From Ruminococcus sp. (GTDB lineage: Bacteria > Bacillota > Clostridia > Oscillospirales > Ruminococcaceae): 8,003 nucleotides of DNA. A program made the position numbers and the translations under genes. The notes beneath the pieces are model-generated. The model saw nothing but the letters and a program-made list of their open reading frames with translations, did not search any database and had not been told where the DNA came from. Position 1 is the first letter of the stretch. Each line of letters opens with the position of its first letter. Positions 1-5,856 of the stretch are shown here, piece after piece. The stretch covers positions 1 to 8,003 of the forward strand of contig DMBA01000164.1 of NCBI GenBank assembly GCA_003446315.1, read 5' to 3'.

Positions 1-465
1 ATACGGATCGGCATCCTGTTCAGGATCATCCGGCACTCTGACATTTGTCTGCAAAAAAACCTGCCCGAGTGCCTGCATATTTCTGTTATATTCCGCGCAT
101 TCTTCTACGCTCAGTTCGCCGTTCAGATAAGACCGCAGCGCCGTGACAGGCAGGAAGCGCAGCTTCTTGAACTGCTTTCCCGCAGAAGCATCGCTGCTTT
201 CTGCATTGCTCTGTACCGTCGTCACAGGCTTTGGAAGATAGTATTCTGTACCGATAAACGGGAATGCATCCGAAATGCGGAAAGCACCGTTCTGCGCATC
301 CGTTACGAATGCACGCAGACCGCTTTCACCTTCGCAGAGCAACGCTTCATGGCAGAGCGCCGAAAACAGCGTGTCTGCGCAGAAAGTCTGTCCGGACGAT
401 TCCAGCAGTCCCTCTCCGAAATGGACAGGGCACGAAAAGCACAGCTTTACAATACGGCTGATCAT
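1..465 (-). CDS. csm4: Csm4, type III-A RAMP subunit (5' part; runs off left edge)
   Basis: Csm4 caps the crRNA 5' end of the Csm complex by binding the 8-nt tag, and it docks Cas10. The window holds the first 155 codons, in frame to base 1; the family is usually about 300 aa, so about half is missing. The N-terminus reads MISRIVKLCFSCPVHFGEG, the first beta strand and Gly turn of a RAMP ferredoxin-like fold. It is followed by a D-T-L-F-S-A-L-C helix (about residues 30-37), a YLPKP motif (about 80) and a KKLRFLP motif (about 105-111), all typical of Csm4. The start ATG at 465 overlaps the csm3 stop codon as ATGA, the usual translational-coupling arrangement. There is only a weak upstream AGGG, which fits coupling. 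Gene identity rests on these motifs plus position after csm3. Csm5 would be expected next, beyond the left edge. Confidence 0.9.
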   Translation of the reverse strand, partial: MISRIVKLCFSCPVHFGEGLLESSGQTFCADTLFSALCHEALLCEGESGLRAFVTDAQNGAFRISDAFPFIGTEYYLPKPVTTVQSNAESSDASAGKQFKKLRFLPVTALRSYLNGELSVEECAEYNRNMQALGQVFLQTNVRVPDDPEQDADPY

Positions 466-1118
466 ATCTCAGCACCCTGCAATGCTGCATTGCATTTCTG
501 CAATGCTTCCGCTGTCAGCGTGCCGACAACTGCTTCCGCAGAAAGGCCGGAAAACCGTACTTTTCCGTATCCGCGGGAGCCGTTTCCGCCGAGATAATCC
601 AGAGAGAGCAGCTTCAAGCCTTCTGCAATCAGATTTATATATGCTTCGAGCTGTTCCGCGTCAGCAGCTTCACAGATGATCTCCAGATCAAATTTTGCAC
701 CGCGGATCACGCGCTCGATCTGACGCGGATTTGCAACAGCCGTCAGGCGGTTGATCGTGTTTTCAAACTTCACTTCCGTCGGCGAATAGATCTCCATTGC
801 TTCAAGCTGCTGCATGAAACCGTCGTTCAGAAACAGGTCGCTGAACAGCACCTTGCTGCGTCCGGACTGCGAACCGAACAGCTCAGAAATCTCTTTCGGA
901 TCATCTGCAACACTGCAATCCTTATCGCAGTGAACACGGGAAAGCAATGTGCGCATCTTGCCTTTCAGGCTGCTGCCCGGAATCATCGGGCGGTGATTCA
1001 TTGCATCGCGGACGACCGGAGAATCCGCAGAACCGATCGGAGAAAAAGCACCGCCGGTGCCGATATGCAGACCGGTGACAGTTTCGAGAATGCCGGTAAT
1101 CTTCACTTTCGTATACAT
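462..1118 (-). CDS. csm3: Csm3, backbone RAMP and target-RNA nuclease of the Csm complex
   Basis: Csm3 forms the repeated backbone filament on the crRNA spacer and cleaves bound target RNA at 6-nt intervals. The protein matches the family over its full length (218 aa): GLHIG near the start, the catalytic loop IGSADSPVVRD with Asp32 (the equivalent of Asp33 in Streptococcus thermophilus Csm3), PGSSLKGKMRTLL (about 47-59), TEVKFENTINR (about 114-124), ANPRQIER, and the Gly-rich GGNGSRGYGKV (about 177-187). Target RNA cleavage should therefore be intact. I chose the ATG at 1118, not the one at 1124, because GGAGG at 1125-1129 is 6 nt from 1118 but touches 1124; the longer form would add Met-Asn. 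The gene follows csm2 directly and overlaps csm4 by 4 nt. Its last codons carry an inverted repeat (see findings). Confidence 0.96.
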   Translation of the reverse strand: MYTKVKITGILETVTGLHIGTGGAFSPIGSADSPVVRDAMNHRPMIPGSSLKGKMRTLLSRVHCDKDCSVADDPKEISELFGSQSGRSKVLFSDLFLNDGFMQQLEAMEIYSPTEVKFENTINRLTAVANPRQIERVIRGAKFDLEIICEAADAEQLEAYINLIAEGLKLLSLDYLGGNGSRGYGKVRFSGLSAEAVVGTLTAEALQKCNAALQGAEI

Positions 1119-1120
1119 AT

Positions 1121-1582
1121 TCATCCTCCGATGTAGTATTTGTGGTAAGCGACAAGCGCTTCCATATATTTGCAGATCAGTTCAAACTGTTTTACGGAAT
1201 CCTTCACGGTGTCCAGACATTCGATCAGAGCAGACTGCTGCATGAATGCCGGTACGCCCTTTTCACCGCGTCCTGCCGCATAGACAAAACGCATCTTGAT
1301 ATACTGCACACGGCTGATCAGGTTCTCGTCAAGCTGTTTGTCCTGACGGACTCGGATGATCTCCCGCACCTCTATCAGCAGCGCAAACAGACCGCGCAGC
1401 TGTGTTGTGCTGATCTTATCGCGGCTCTGATTGTGTTCCTGAATCACTTTTTCGGCATAGTCCGCAAAATTCGCGGCATTCAGCGCCTTGATATCCACGA
1501 CCGGCTGAGCACTCTGCTGACTGTTTCCCGGCCGGTTTCCATACGGCTTTGTGCCGTAGGAACTGTTTCTGCCCTGCTGCAT
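1121..1582 (-). CDS. csm2: Csm2, small subunit of the Csm complex
   Basis: Csm2 is the all-alpha small (Cas11-like) subunit that lines the inner groove of the Csm filament and helps hold target RNA. The 153-aa protein opens with about 30 disordered Gln/Asn/Ser/Gly-rich residues. The helical family domain follows: the ISTTQLRGLFALL helix (about 57-69), a region with YIKMRFVYAAGR (about 94-105), and the C-terminal CKYMEALVAYHKYY signature (about 137-150). The start is the ATG at 1582, 1 nt after the cas10 stop and 9 nt from a strong AAAGGAGG. An in-frame upstream ATG at 1627 would overlap cas10 by 44 nt and lacks comparable support. Csm2 has no known catalytic role. Confidence 0.94.
   Translation of the reverse strand: MQQGRNSSYGTKPYGNRPGNSQQSAQPVVDIKALNAANFADYAEKVIQEHNQSRDKISTTQLRGLFALLIEVREIIRVRQDKQLDENLISRVQYIKMRFVYAAGRGEKGVPAFMQQSALIECLDTVKDSVKQFELICKYMEALVAYHKYYIGG
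1125..1129 (-). promoter_or_regulatory. csm3 ribosome binding site (decides the start)
   Basis: GGAGG on the minus strand lies inside the last Gly-Gly codons of csm2. It is 6 nt upstream of the ATG at 1118 and directly abuts the ATG at 1124. Normal spacing favours 1118 as the real csm3 start. Confidence 0.7.
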
Positions 1583-1583
1583 T

Positions 1584-3767
1584 TCACATATCCTCCTTTG
1601 ATCCGGAATCCCGGTGTAAATACACATAAAGTTGTATCGCTGTGATCAGCTCTCGGCGGTCTTCGGCGTTTTGTACCCAGGTATACAAACGGTCAGCAAA
1701 CGCACGGTAAGCTGCCAGATCGTTTTCGTACTGCGCCTGCTTTGCAGGATCGGGCTTCTTCGGTTCTGCCGGACGCAGCCGCGCCAGAAAATACGCGATA
1801 CGCGGGATGTTCATTCTGTCCTGCTGACCGGTTTCCCGCACCAGATTCATCAGCTTGTACAGCATTGAATTGCCGCGCTTTGTACCGGATTCTTCACTGC
1901 CGAATTGCGAGAAGAATGTATCCAACGCGTTCAGCTTTTCGCCCAGTACCTTGCAGAGCAAGGTATCCCATGTATAGCATCCGGATGCGTCAAAGAGCGT
2001 CAGTGCATTCTTGCCCGGAACGTTTTTGCTGTATGTTTCGAGGCTGCCCGTTTCACGCGCCATAGATGCGATCGGATATCTCAGCGGATACAGACCGATG
2101 CCGCCGGAAATATGCAGCGTATCCTGCGTGAATCTTTTCAATGCATCCTGCAGATCGACCGCAAAGCCGATCACATCATCCCATGCGCCGACCACAAAAA
2201 GATCATCGCCGCCGGCATACACAACAGCGGCTCTGCGCGGCTGAATCTGCGTGCTGCCGCTGAGATGATACCGCCCCTCTGCAAGAAGCTGATTGATGCG
2301 GTATTTGAAGAACAGCGACAGGCTCCTTGAGAATGCTGCCGCACGCGGCAAAGACATATAGTCTGCATCAAAGCCTGCGATAAACGCCTGTCCTAGATTA
2401 TCGACATCTGCACGGAGCACACCGAGCCGGCAGATGCCTTCTCCTTCGCGTTCTGCAAGCTCCTCAAAGTTCGATGCAGCTGCGTAAGAGCCCATCCACA
2501 GGCGGACTGTACCGGGATTTGTGTCAGCGATTTTGTTTTTGCCGAAAATACGAACGGTGTCGTCTGTTCGTACTGCCTTCGTTTCGGCTGTGAGGTAATA
2601 GCCGAACGGAAGCATGACTGCGCTTTTATTCTCCGGCTTTGCGCTGCGGATCACGAAATAATTCTTCGTCAGCAGGTCGGCTGAGACTGCATTCAGGGAT
2701 TCGCAGACCGTGCAGAGATCATTTTTGCCGAGACGGTCGGAACGGCGGCACACTCTGCACTCGCGTTCATGCTGCGTCAGCGGGCGGTTCATTTCAATGA
2801 TCTCTGCGGCGCTGTAGCGTTTCAGCTTCTGCTCTGAGATCAGCGCGGAGACCTGCCGGAACACTTCGCGGTAGCTGCCGGCGGGCTGGTTGGCAAGGGA
2901 TGCGGCGGAGCAGGGCACATAACCGGACGCAAGATAAAGCGCCGTTTTGAATGTGTCCCGGAACCAGCCGCGCACTTCCGCTGTGAAGTGTGACAGCATA
3001 TCCAGAATAGCCGGTGTATGCGGGAGCAGGATATATGCGTGCCCGCCGCCGGTATAGATCAGGTTTGCACGGGAAAGCCCTGCGCGTTTGAGCAGCTCAT
3101 CCACGATGACTTCCATCACCGTTTCCAGATAAAACGAGCGCGAACGCAGACCTTTCAGCGCGCCCTTGCTTGAGATCGTATAAATAAAGCTCTGAATGCC
3201 GCTTGTGTCAAAGCTGAACAGAAGGAAAAGCTCCTTCTGCATCAATTCTTCCGGCGCATTCAGGTCGGATCCTCCGATGATGCCTGCCTGCAAAGCGTCA
3301 TACAGAACAGAAGAAACTGCCGCATTCAGCTTCGCGGTATCAAAAAGAGACAGCTCCCTTTCTTCCGGGTCGGGAAGATAGGACGCATATTTCTCAAAGG
3401 CTTCCAGCAGATGATTCAGTTCATCGGCAGAAGCAGGTATCTGTGTGCAGTTCTGAAATGCCTTCTGCATGAATGCAGATGCGTTTTCAGAGGCGCTGCT
3501 TTTCTGCGGACAGACCTGTTCTTCCACAGATGCCGCCGGATAGACCAAATCATCCTGATTCTGATTCAGGTGATTGAACAGGCTGCCGAGCGCATCCGGA
3601 CGGCCTTTCTGCGGGCCGCTTATTTCATGCATCAGATACGAAGAAGCATCACAGAGCGTTTTCGCATCCGGCGCAGGGGCAGGCGCTTCCTGCAACGCAT
3701 CGGGATATACCGCTGCCGCACAGTGATACATGCTGCTGTACAGTACAGCAAGCTTTTTCTGATCCAT
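1584..3767 (-). CDS. cas10: Cas10/Csm1, cyclase subunit with degenerate HD domain
   Basis: Cas10 is the large subunit of type III complexes; target RNA binding triggers its Palm domains to make cyclic oligoadenylates from ATP. The 727-aa protein shows an HD-like N-terminal domain (about 1-165) that keeps the Csm1 landmarks SLFNHLN (62-68) and SLFDTAK (140-146). Palm1 begins at FDTSGIQSFIYTISSKGALK (186-205) with TGGGHAYILLP (239-249). A zinc ribbon has Cys337, 340, 352 and 355. Palm2 begins at LRADVDNLG (451-459) and carries an intact GGDD (519-522). A helical C-terminal domain follows. Oddity: the usual HD-x-G-K motif is replaced by HCAAAV (15-20), so the ssDNA nuclease is predicted to be lost while the cyclase is kept. 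AAGGGGG lies 6 nt before the ATG, 12 nt after cas6. Confidence 0.97.
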   Translation of the reverse strand: MDQKKLAVLYSSMYHCAAAVYPDALQEAPAPAPDAKTLCDASSYLMHEISGPQKGRPDALGSLFNHLNQNQDDLVYPAASVEEQVCPQKSSASENASAFMQKAFQNCTQIPASADELNHLLEAFEKYASYLPDPEERELSLFDTAKLNAAVSSVLYDALQAGIIGGSDLNAPEELMQKELFLLFSFDTSGIQSFIYTISSKGALKGLRSRSFYLETVMEVIVDELLKRAGLSRANLIYTGGGHAYILLPHTPAILDMLSHFTAEVRGWFRDTFKTALYLASGYVPCSAASLANQPAGSYREVFRQVSALISEQKLKRYSAAEIIEMNRPLTQHERECRVCRRSDRLGKNDLCTVCESLNAVSADLLTKNYFVIRSAKPENKSAVMLPFGYYLTAETKAVRTDDTVRIFGKNKIADTNPGTVRLWMGSYAAASNFEELAEREGEGICRLGVLRADVDNLGQAFIAGFDADYMSLPRAAAFSRSLSLFFKYRINQLLAEGRYHLSGSTQIQPRRAAVVYAGGDDLFVVGAWDDVIGFAVDLQDALKRFTQDTLHISGGIGLYPLRYPIASMARETGSLETYSKNVPGKNALTLFDASGCYTWDTLLCKVLGEKLNALDTFFSQFGSEESGTKRGNSMLYKLMNLVRETGQQDRMNIPRIAYFLARLRPAEPKKPDPAKQAQYENDLAAYRAFADRLYTWVQNAEDRRELITAIQLYVYLHRDSGSKEDM
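1592..1599 (-). promoter_or_regulatory. csm2 ribosome binding site inside the cas10 3' end
   Basis: AAAGGAGG lies within the last codons of cas10 (Lys-Glu-Asp), 9 nt before the csm2 ATG at 1582. It fixes the csm2 start and implies that csm2 translation is coupled to cas10 termination 1 nt upstream. Confidence 0.75.
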
Positions 3768-3779
3768 TGTCTTCCCCCT

Positions 3780-4526
3780 TTACGGTTTGATCGGTTCGTA
3801 TTTGACGCGCCCCATGCCGAGTGCGGTTTTGATGCCGACACCGGAATACTGCGCGTAGTCACAAATCATATTGATATAGCTGCGGAAGGTCGGATTCCCG
3901 CTGACTCTGAGCGTGATCTCCCCTAAGAACGCCGGAATGCGCACACCTTCAAGCGAAAAAGATGCGCTCCGGATGCGGAATCCGGAGATCGTCACGCGCT
4001 GTTCCATTTCATCAAAGAGCGTTTCATAAATAGTATCATGTATGCCGCAGGTATGATCATAGCGCTTCGCCAGACCGGACAGGATCAGCTTTGCAGACGG
4101 CATATTGGCATACTGCCCGCCGCTTTTGAATGCTGTCGGCGTTTCAAAATGAAGCCGGATCAGGCGCGGCGCATCAGACATGATATAATGCCGGCGGAAC
4201 AGATCGGAATAGGAAACGGATTGCTGTTCCGGTGCACCGAATGTGAGTACATCGTTTTTTTGCAGCATCTCCGCCGTTTTGAGATTTGTCACAGCCGGCA
4301 CGAGCTTTTCGGCATCCTCTGCCGTCAGAATTGAGACTGTCCAGATACCGCCTGCATCCTGCGGCAGGATATTCTGGCTGAACGGCCGCAGCGCGTTTTC
4401 GTGCAGTTTTTCTGCATAATCCGCAGACAGCTGCTCCATCAGCAGACCGTGAAACAGCGAGGCGGTATTGCAGGAATAGCGGATATTCTCTTTGCTTTCA
4501 AATGGAATCGTGATTTGTGTAAGCAT
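3780..4526 (-). CDS. cas6: Cas6, CRISPR pre-crRNA endoribonuclease
   Basis: Cas6 cuts the array transcript within each repeat, at the 3' base of the hairpin, leaving the 8-nt crRNA tag. The 248-aa protein has the LHE...RPFSQNIL stretch (about 41-54) of the first RAMP fold, and a C-terminal Gly-rich loop, SGVGIKTALGMG (228-239), the best Cas6 signature. His26 in the N-terminal helix is a candidate catalytic residue, by analogy with other Cas6 proteins. It is the first gene of the leftward operon, 12 nt before cas10. GGAG lies 7 nt from the ATG, and the 5' UTR is only about 25 nt after a consensus promoter. Its substrate is presumably the adjacent array, whose hairpin stems are conserved despite strong drift elsewhere in the repeats. 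It could serve other arrays in the genome too. Confidence 0.93.
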   Translation of the reverse strand: MLTQITIPFESKENIRYSCNTASLFHGLLMEQLSADYAEKLHENALRPFSQNILPQDAGGIWTVSILTAEDAEKLVPAVTNLKTAEMLQKNDVLTFGAPEQQSVSYSDLFRRHYIMSDAPRLIRLHFETPTAFKSGGQYANMPSAKLILSGLAKRYDHTCGIHDTIYETLFDEMEQRVTISGFRIRSASFSLEGVRIPAFLGEITLRVSGNPTFRSYINMICDYAQYSGVGIKTALGMGRVKYEPIKP

Positions 4527-4558
4527 CCGTTTGCTCCGTGTTTGTAGAATTTGTGTAT

Positions 4559-4587
4559 ATTATAATACATTTTCACCAGTTTGTCAA
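4559..4587 (-). promoter_or_regulatory. Consensus sigma-A promoter of the cas operon
   Basis: On the minus strand there is TTGACA (4587-4582), a 17-bp spacer and TATAAT (4564-4559), a perfect match in both hexamers. Predicted transcription start is near 4552, about 25 nt before the cas6 ATG. It should drive cas6-cas10-csm2-csm3-csm4 as one unit, since no internal gap exceeds 12 nt. Confidence 0.88.
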
Positions 4588-4591
4588 CCTT

Positions 4592-4602
4592 ATTCCAGGA
4601 AT
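4592..4602. promoter_or_regulatory. Palindrome between the divergent promoters (possible operator)
   Basis: ATTCC-A-GGAAT is a perfect 11-bp palindrome, 4 bp upstream of the cas -35 box and inside the 42-bp gap between the two -35 boxes. The position would suit a regulator of both promoters. The motif is short and I recognise no cognate regulator; it may be chance. Confidence 0.3.
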
Positions 4603-4629
4603 TTTTATCGCTTTCACACTGCGACAATA

Positions 4630-4658
4630 TTGACATTTATATGCATTTATGCTATAAT
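4630..4658 (+). promoter_or_regulatory. Consensus sigma-A promoter of the CRISPR array
   Basis: TTGACA (4630-4635), a 17-bp spacer and TATAAT (4653-4658), with an extended TGC immediately before the -10. Predicted start is about 4664-4666, which lies inside repeat 1. Transcription runs rightward, the direction that places the ACGGAAAC tag 5' of each spacer. There is effectively no leader between promoter and repeat 1. Confidence 0.88.
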
Positions 4659-4659
4659 G

Positions 4660-4690
4660 CATTCAGAAACCCTCTTGTGGGGACGGAAAC
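4660..4690 (+). repeat. CRISPR repeat 1 (promoter-proximal, divergent)
   Basis: The 5' half (CATTCAGAAAC) barely matches the consensus, and the hairpin is CCTC-TTGT-GGGG, with one U-G pair and a unique loop. The tag is canonical, ACGGAAAC. The predicted transcription start lies within this repeat, just 5' of the hairpin. In an adapting array this copy would be the template for newer repeats, but repeats 2 and 3 do not resemble it. Confidence 0.8.
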
Positions 4691-5573
4691 TCACCAAGCG
4701 TGTTGTTAATCATCCGCTTGTATATTTCACTTACCCCTAACGGGGACGGATACCAAAAAGTATTATTCTGGAATTCTCCTTCTTTGATTGTTCCCCCGCG
4801 GGGGACGGAAAAATGTCATTCATGTATTCTGGGATTTTCCACGCATATTGCAACACACCTCTCACGGGGACGGAAATCTCGGATAGTTGCCACCTTTATC
4901 GTGCTCCATCTAATTGAAACATAACCCCTCACGGGGACGGAAACCGGAACTTGACCTGTACCGGCACAACCTCTCCAATATTGCAACACACACTTCTCGC
5001 GGGGACGGATACGAAAGACGATATGAACATCGAAACTTTATACCTGTATTGCAACATCCACCCCTTTCGGGGACGGAAGCATCTGATCTCTAAGCATCAT
5101 ATCGTCAAACCAGATTGCAGCATACCCCATGCGGGGACGGAAACGACGTATCGGTTCGCATAATGATTTCAAACTGTATAATGCAACCCGTACCCCACAC
5201 GGGGACGGATACTCCCGAACCTTAGTCCACCCGAAATCCTTTGTCACATTGCAACACACCCCCTTACGGGGACGGAAACATGCAGAGCATCGCCATATTA
5301 AGAAGCTCCATTCAATTCAATACACACCCCTCAAGGGGACGAAAATGGATCTGGCACTCCACATGCTTCACGGAAGTTAAATTTGCACCCACACGGGGAC
5401 GGAAACGTGCACGGCTCACTTTCAAGCGTCATTTTTTGGTTATTGGCACATACCTCTTACGGGGACGGTAATCTCAAGCCGTTTTGATATTCAAACATTG
5501 CAAATTATAGCATTATATACCCCTCACGGGGACGGAAACTCGTATTTCTCCCATACAATGTTCGCCTTAGAAG

Positions 5574-5602
5574 ATTGCAACACACCTTATAGGGACGGAA
5601 AC
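5574..5602 (+). repeat. CRISPR repeat 15 (2 nt short, rearranged hairpin)
   Basis: The 5' half ATTGCAACACA matches the consensus and the tag is ACGGAAAC, but the hairpin region is CCTTATAGGG, two bases shorter than the rest. The 3' arm change from G to A is matched by a T opposite it, so CCT-TAT-AGG can still pair. Confidence 0.75.
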
Positions 5603-5696
5603 AGCATCCATTTAATTGCCGCGCCGGTGTTCGTATTGCAATACCCCTTACGGGGACGGAAGCATGTTATTTCCGATCTTGACCTGAATCATGGTA

Positions 5697-5726
5697 AAAT
5701 GCAATACCCCCTCACGGGGACGAAAC
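5697..5726 (+). repeat. CRISPR terminal repeat 17 (1-nt deletion in tag)
   Basis: The hairpin CCCC-TCAC-GGGG is intact, but the tag reads ACGAAAC, one G short. Since it precedes no spacer, its tag is not used in a crRNA; its hairpin would still define the 3' end of the last unit. The terminator starts at the next base. Confidence 0.8.
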
Positions 5727-5757
5727 AAAAAACGAGGTCAACCGGCCTCGTTTTTTT
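5727..5757 (+). terminator. Intrinsic terminator at the array end
   Basis: Stem ACGAGGTC (5732-5739), loop AACC and GGCCTCGT (5744-5751), 8 bp with one U-G pair, followed by a run of seven T (5751-5757). Six A (5727-5732) precede it, so the stem can extend and the element could also act on the opposite strand. It begins directly after the last repeat and should separate the array from the downstream gene. Confidence 0.92.
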
Positions 5758-5790
5758 CACCTTTTTTTGTTTTCCTTTTTCTCCTGTCTG

Positions 5791-5799
5791 TGATATACT
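5791..5799 (+). promoter_or_regulatory. Extended -10 promoter of the DUF4230 gene
   Basis: TGA-TATACT is a one-mismatch -10 with an extended TGn. Upstream is a T-rich tract without a good -35 box; TTTCCT at 17-bp spacing is poor. Start would be near 5806, giving a UTR of about 50 nt. The array terminator just upstream makes an independent promoter necessary. Confidence 0.5.
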
Positions 5800-5811
5800 G
5801 ATATCAACGGA

Positions 5812-5826
5812 GCGGGACAGTCCCGC
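5812..5826 (+). promoter_or_regulatory. Inverted repeat in the DUF4230 5' UTR
   Basis: GCGGGAC-A-GTCCCGC is a perfect 7+1+7 palindrome just downstream of the predicted start and 17 nt before the AGGAGG. It could be a protein operator or, as GCGGG with a 5-nt loop, a small RNA hairpin. It lacks a T run, so it is not a terminator. Confidence 0.45.
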
Positions 5827-5856
5827 AAAACCGAACTGTGAACAGGAGGAATTATC

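Larger units (their letters stand above)
4660..5726 (+). CRISPR. Type III-A CRISPR array, 17 degenerate repeats, 16 spacers
   Basis: Repeats end at 4690, 4753, 4812, 4877, 4944, 5012, 5080, 5144, 5212, 5279, 5346, 5406, 5472, 5539, 5602, 5663 and 5726; units are 59-68 nt. The consensus is about 31 nt: ATTGCAACACA, stem CCCC, loop TCAC, stem GGGG, tag ACGGAAAC. Spacers are about 28-37 nt; boundaries are blurred because repeat 5' halves vary. No two repeats are identical. The 3' stem arm GGGG is intact in 16 of 17 and ACG follows it in 17 of 17. The 5' arm is CCCC in 11 repeats and CCTC or CTTC (G-U pairs) in 4; repeats 12 and 15 keep three pairs. The tag ACGGAAAC is that of S. thermophilus type III-A repeats. 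Transcription is rightward, from a promoter at the array edge to a terminator at its end. I see no obvious protein-coding content. Confidence 0.95.

Noticed and set aside
1583..1627. Longer csm2 starting at 1627
   Set aside because: It would overlap cas10 by 44 nt and add 15 residues unlike the family, while the ATG at 1582 has a strong AAAGGAGG at normal spacing.
3411..3926. A 171-codon rightward open frame opposite cas10 and cas6
   Set aside because: Antisense to conserved cas coding sequence, with no ribosome binding site or recognisable protein features.
5679..5692. Spacer 16 shares TTGACCTGAAT with the end of the DUF4230 gene (about 6497-6507), hinting at self-targeting
   Set aside because: An 11-base match is expected a few times by chance when about 1 kb of array is compared with both strands of 8 kb, and the match does not extend.
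4660..5726. Array read in the leftward direction
   Set aside because: The consensus promoter at 4630-4658, the terminator at 5727-5757 and the ACGGAAAC tag at the 3' end of repeats all point rightward.
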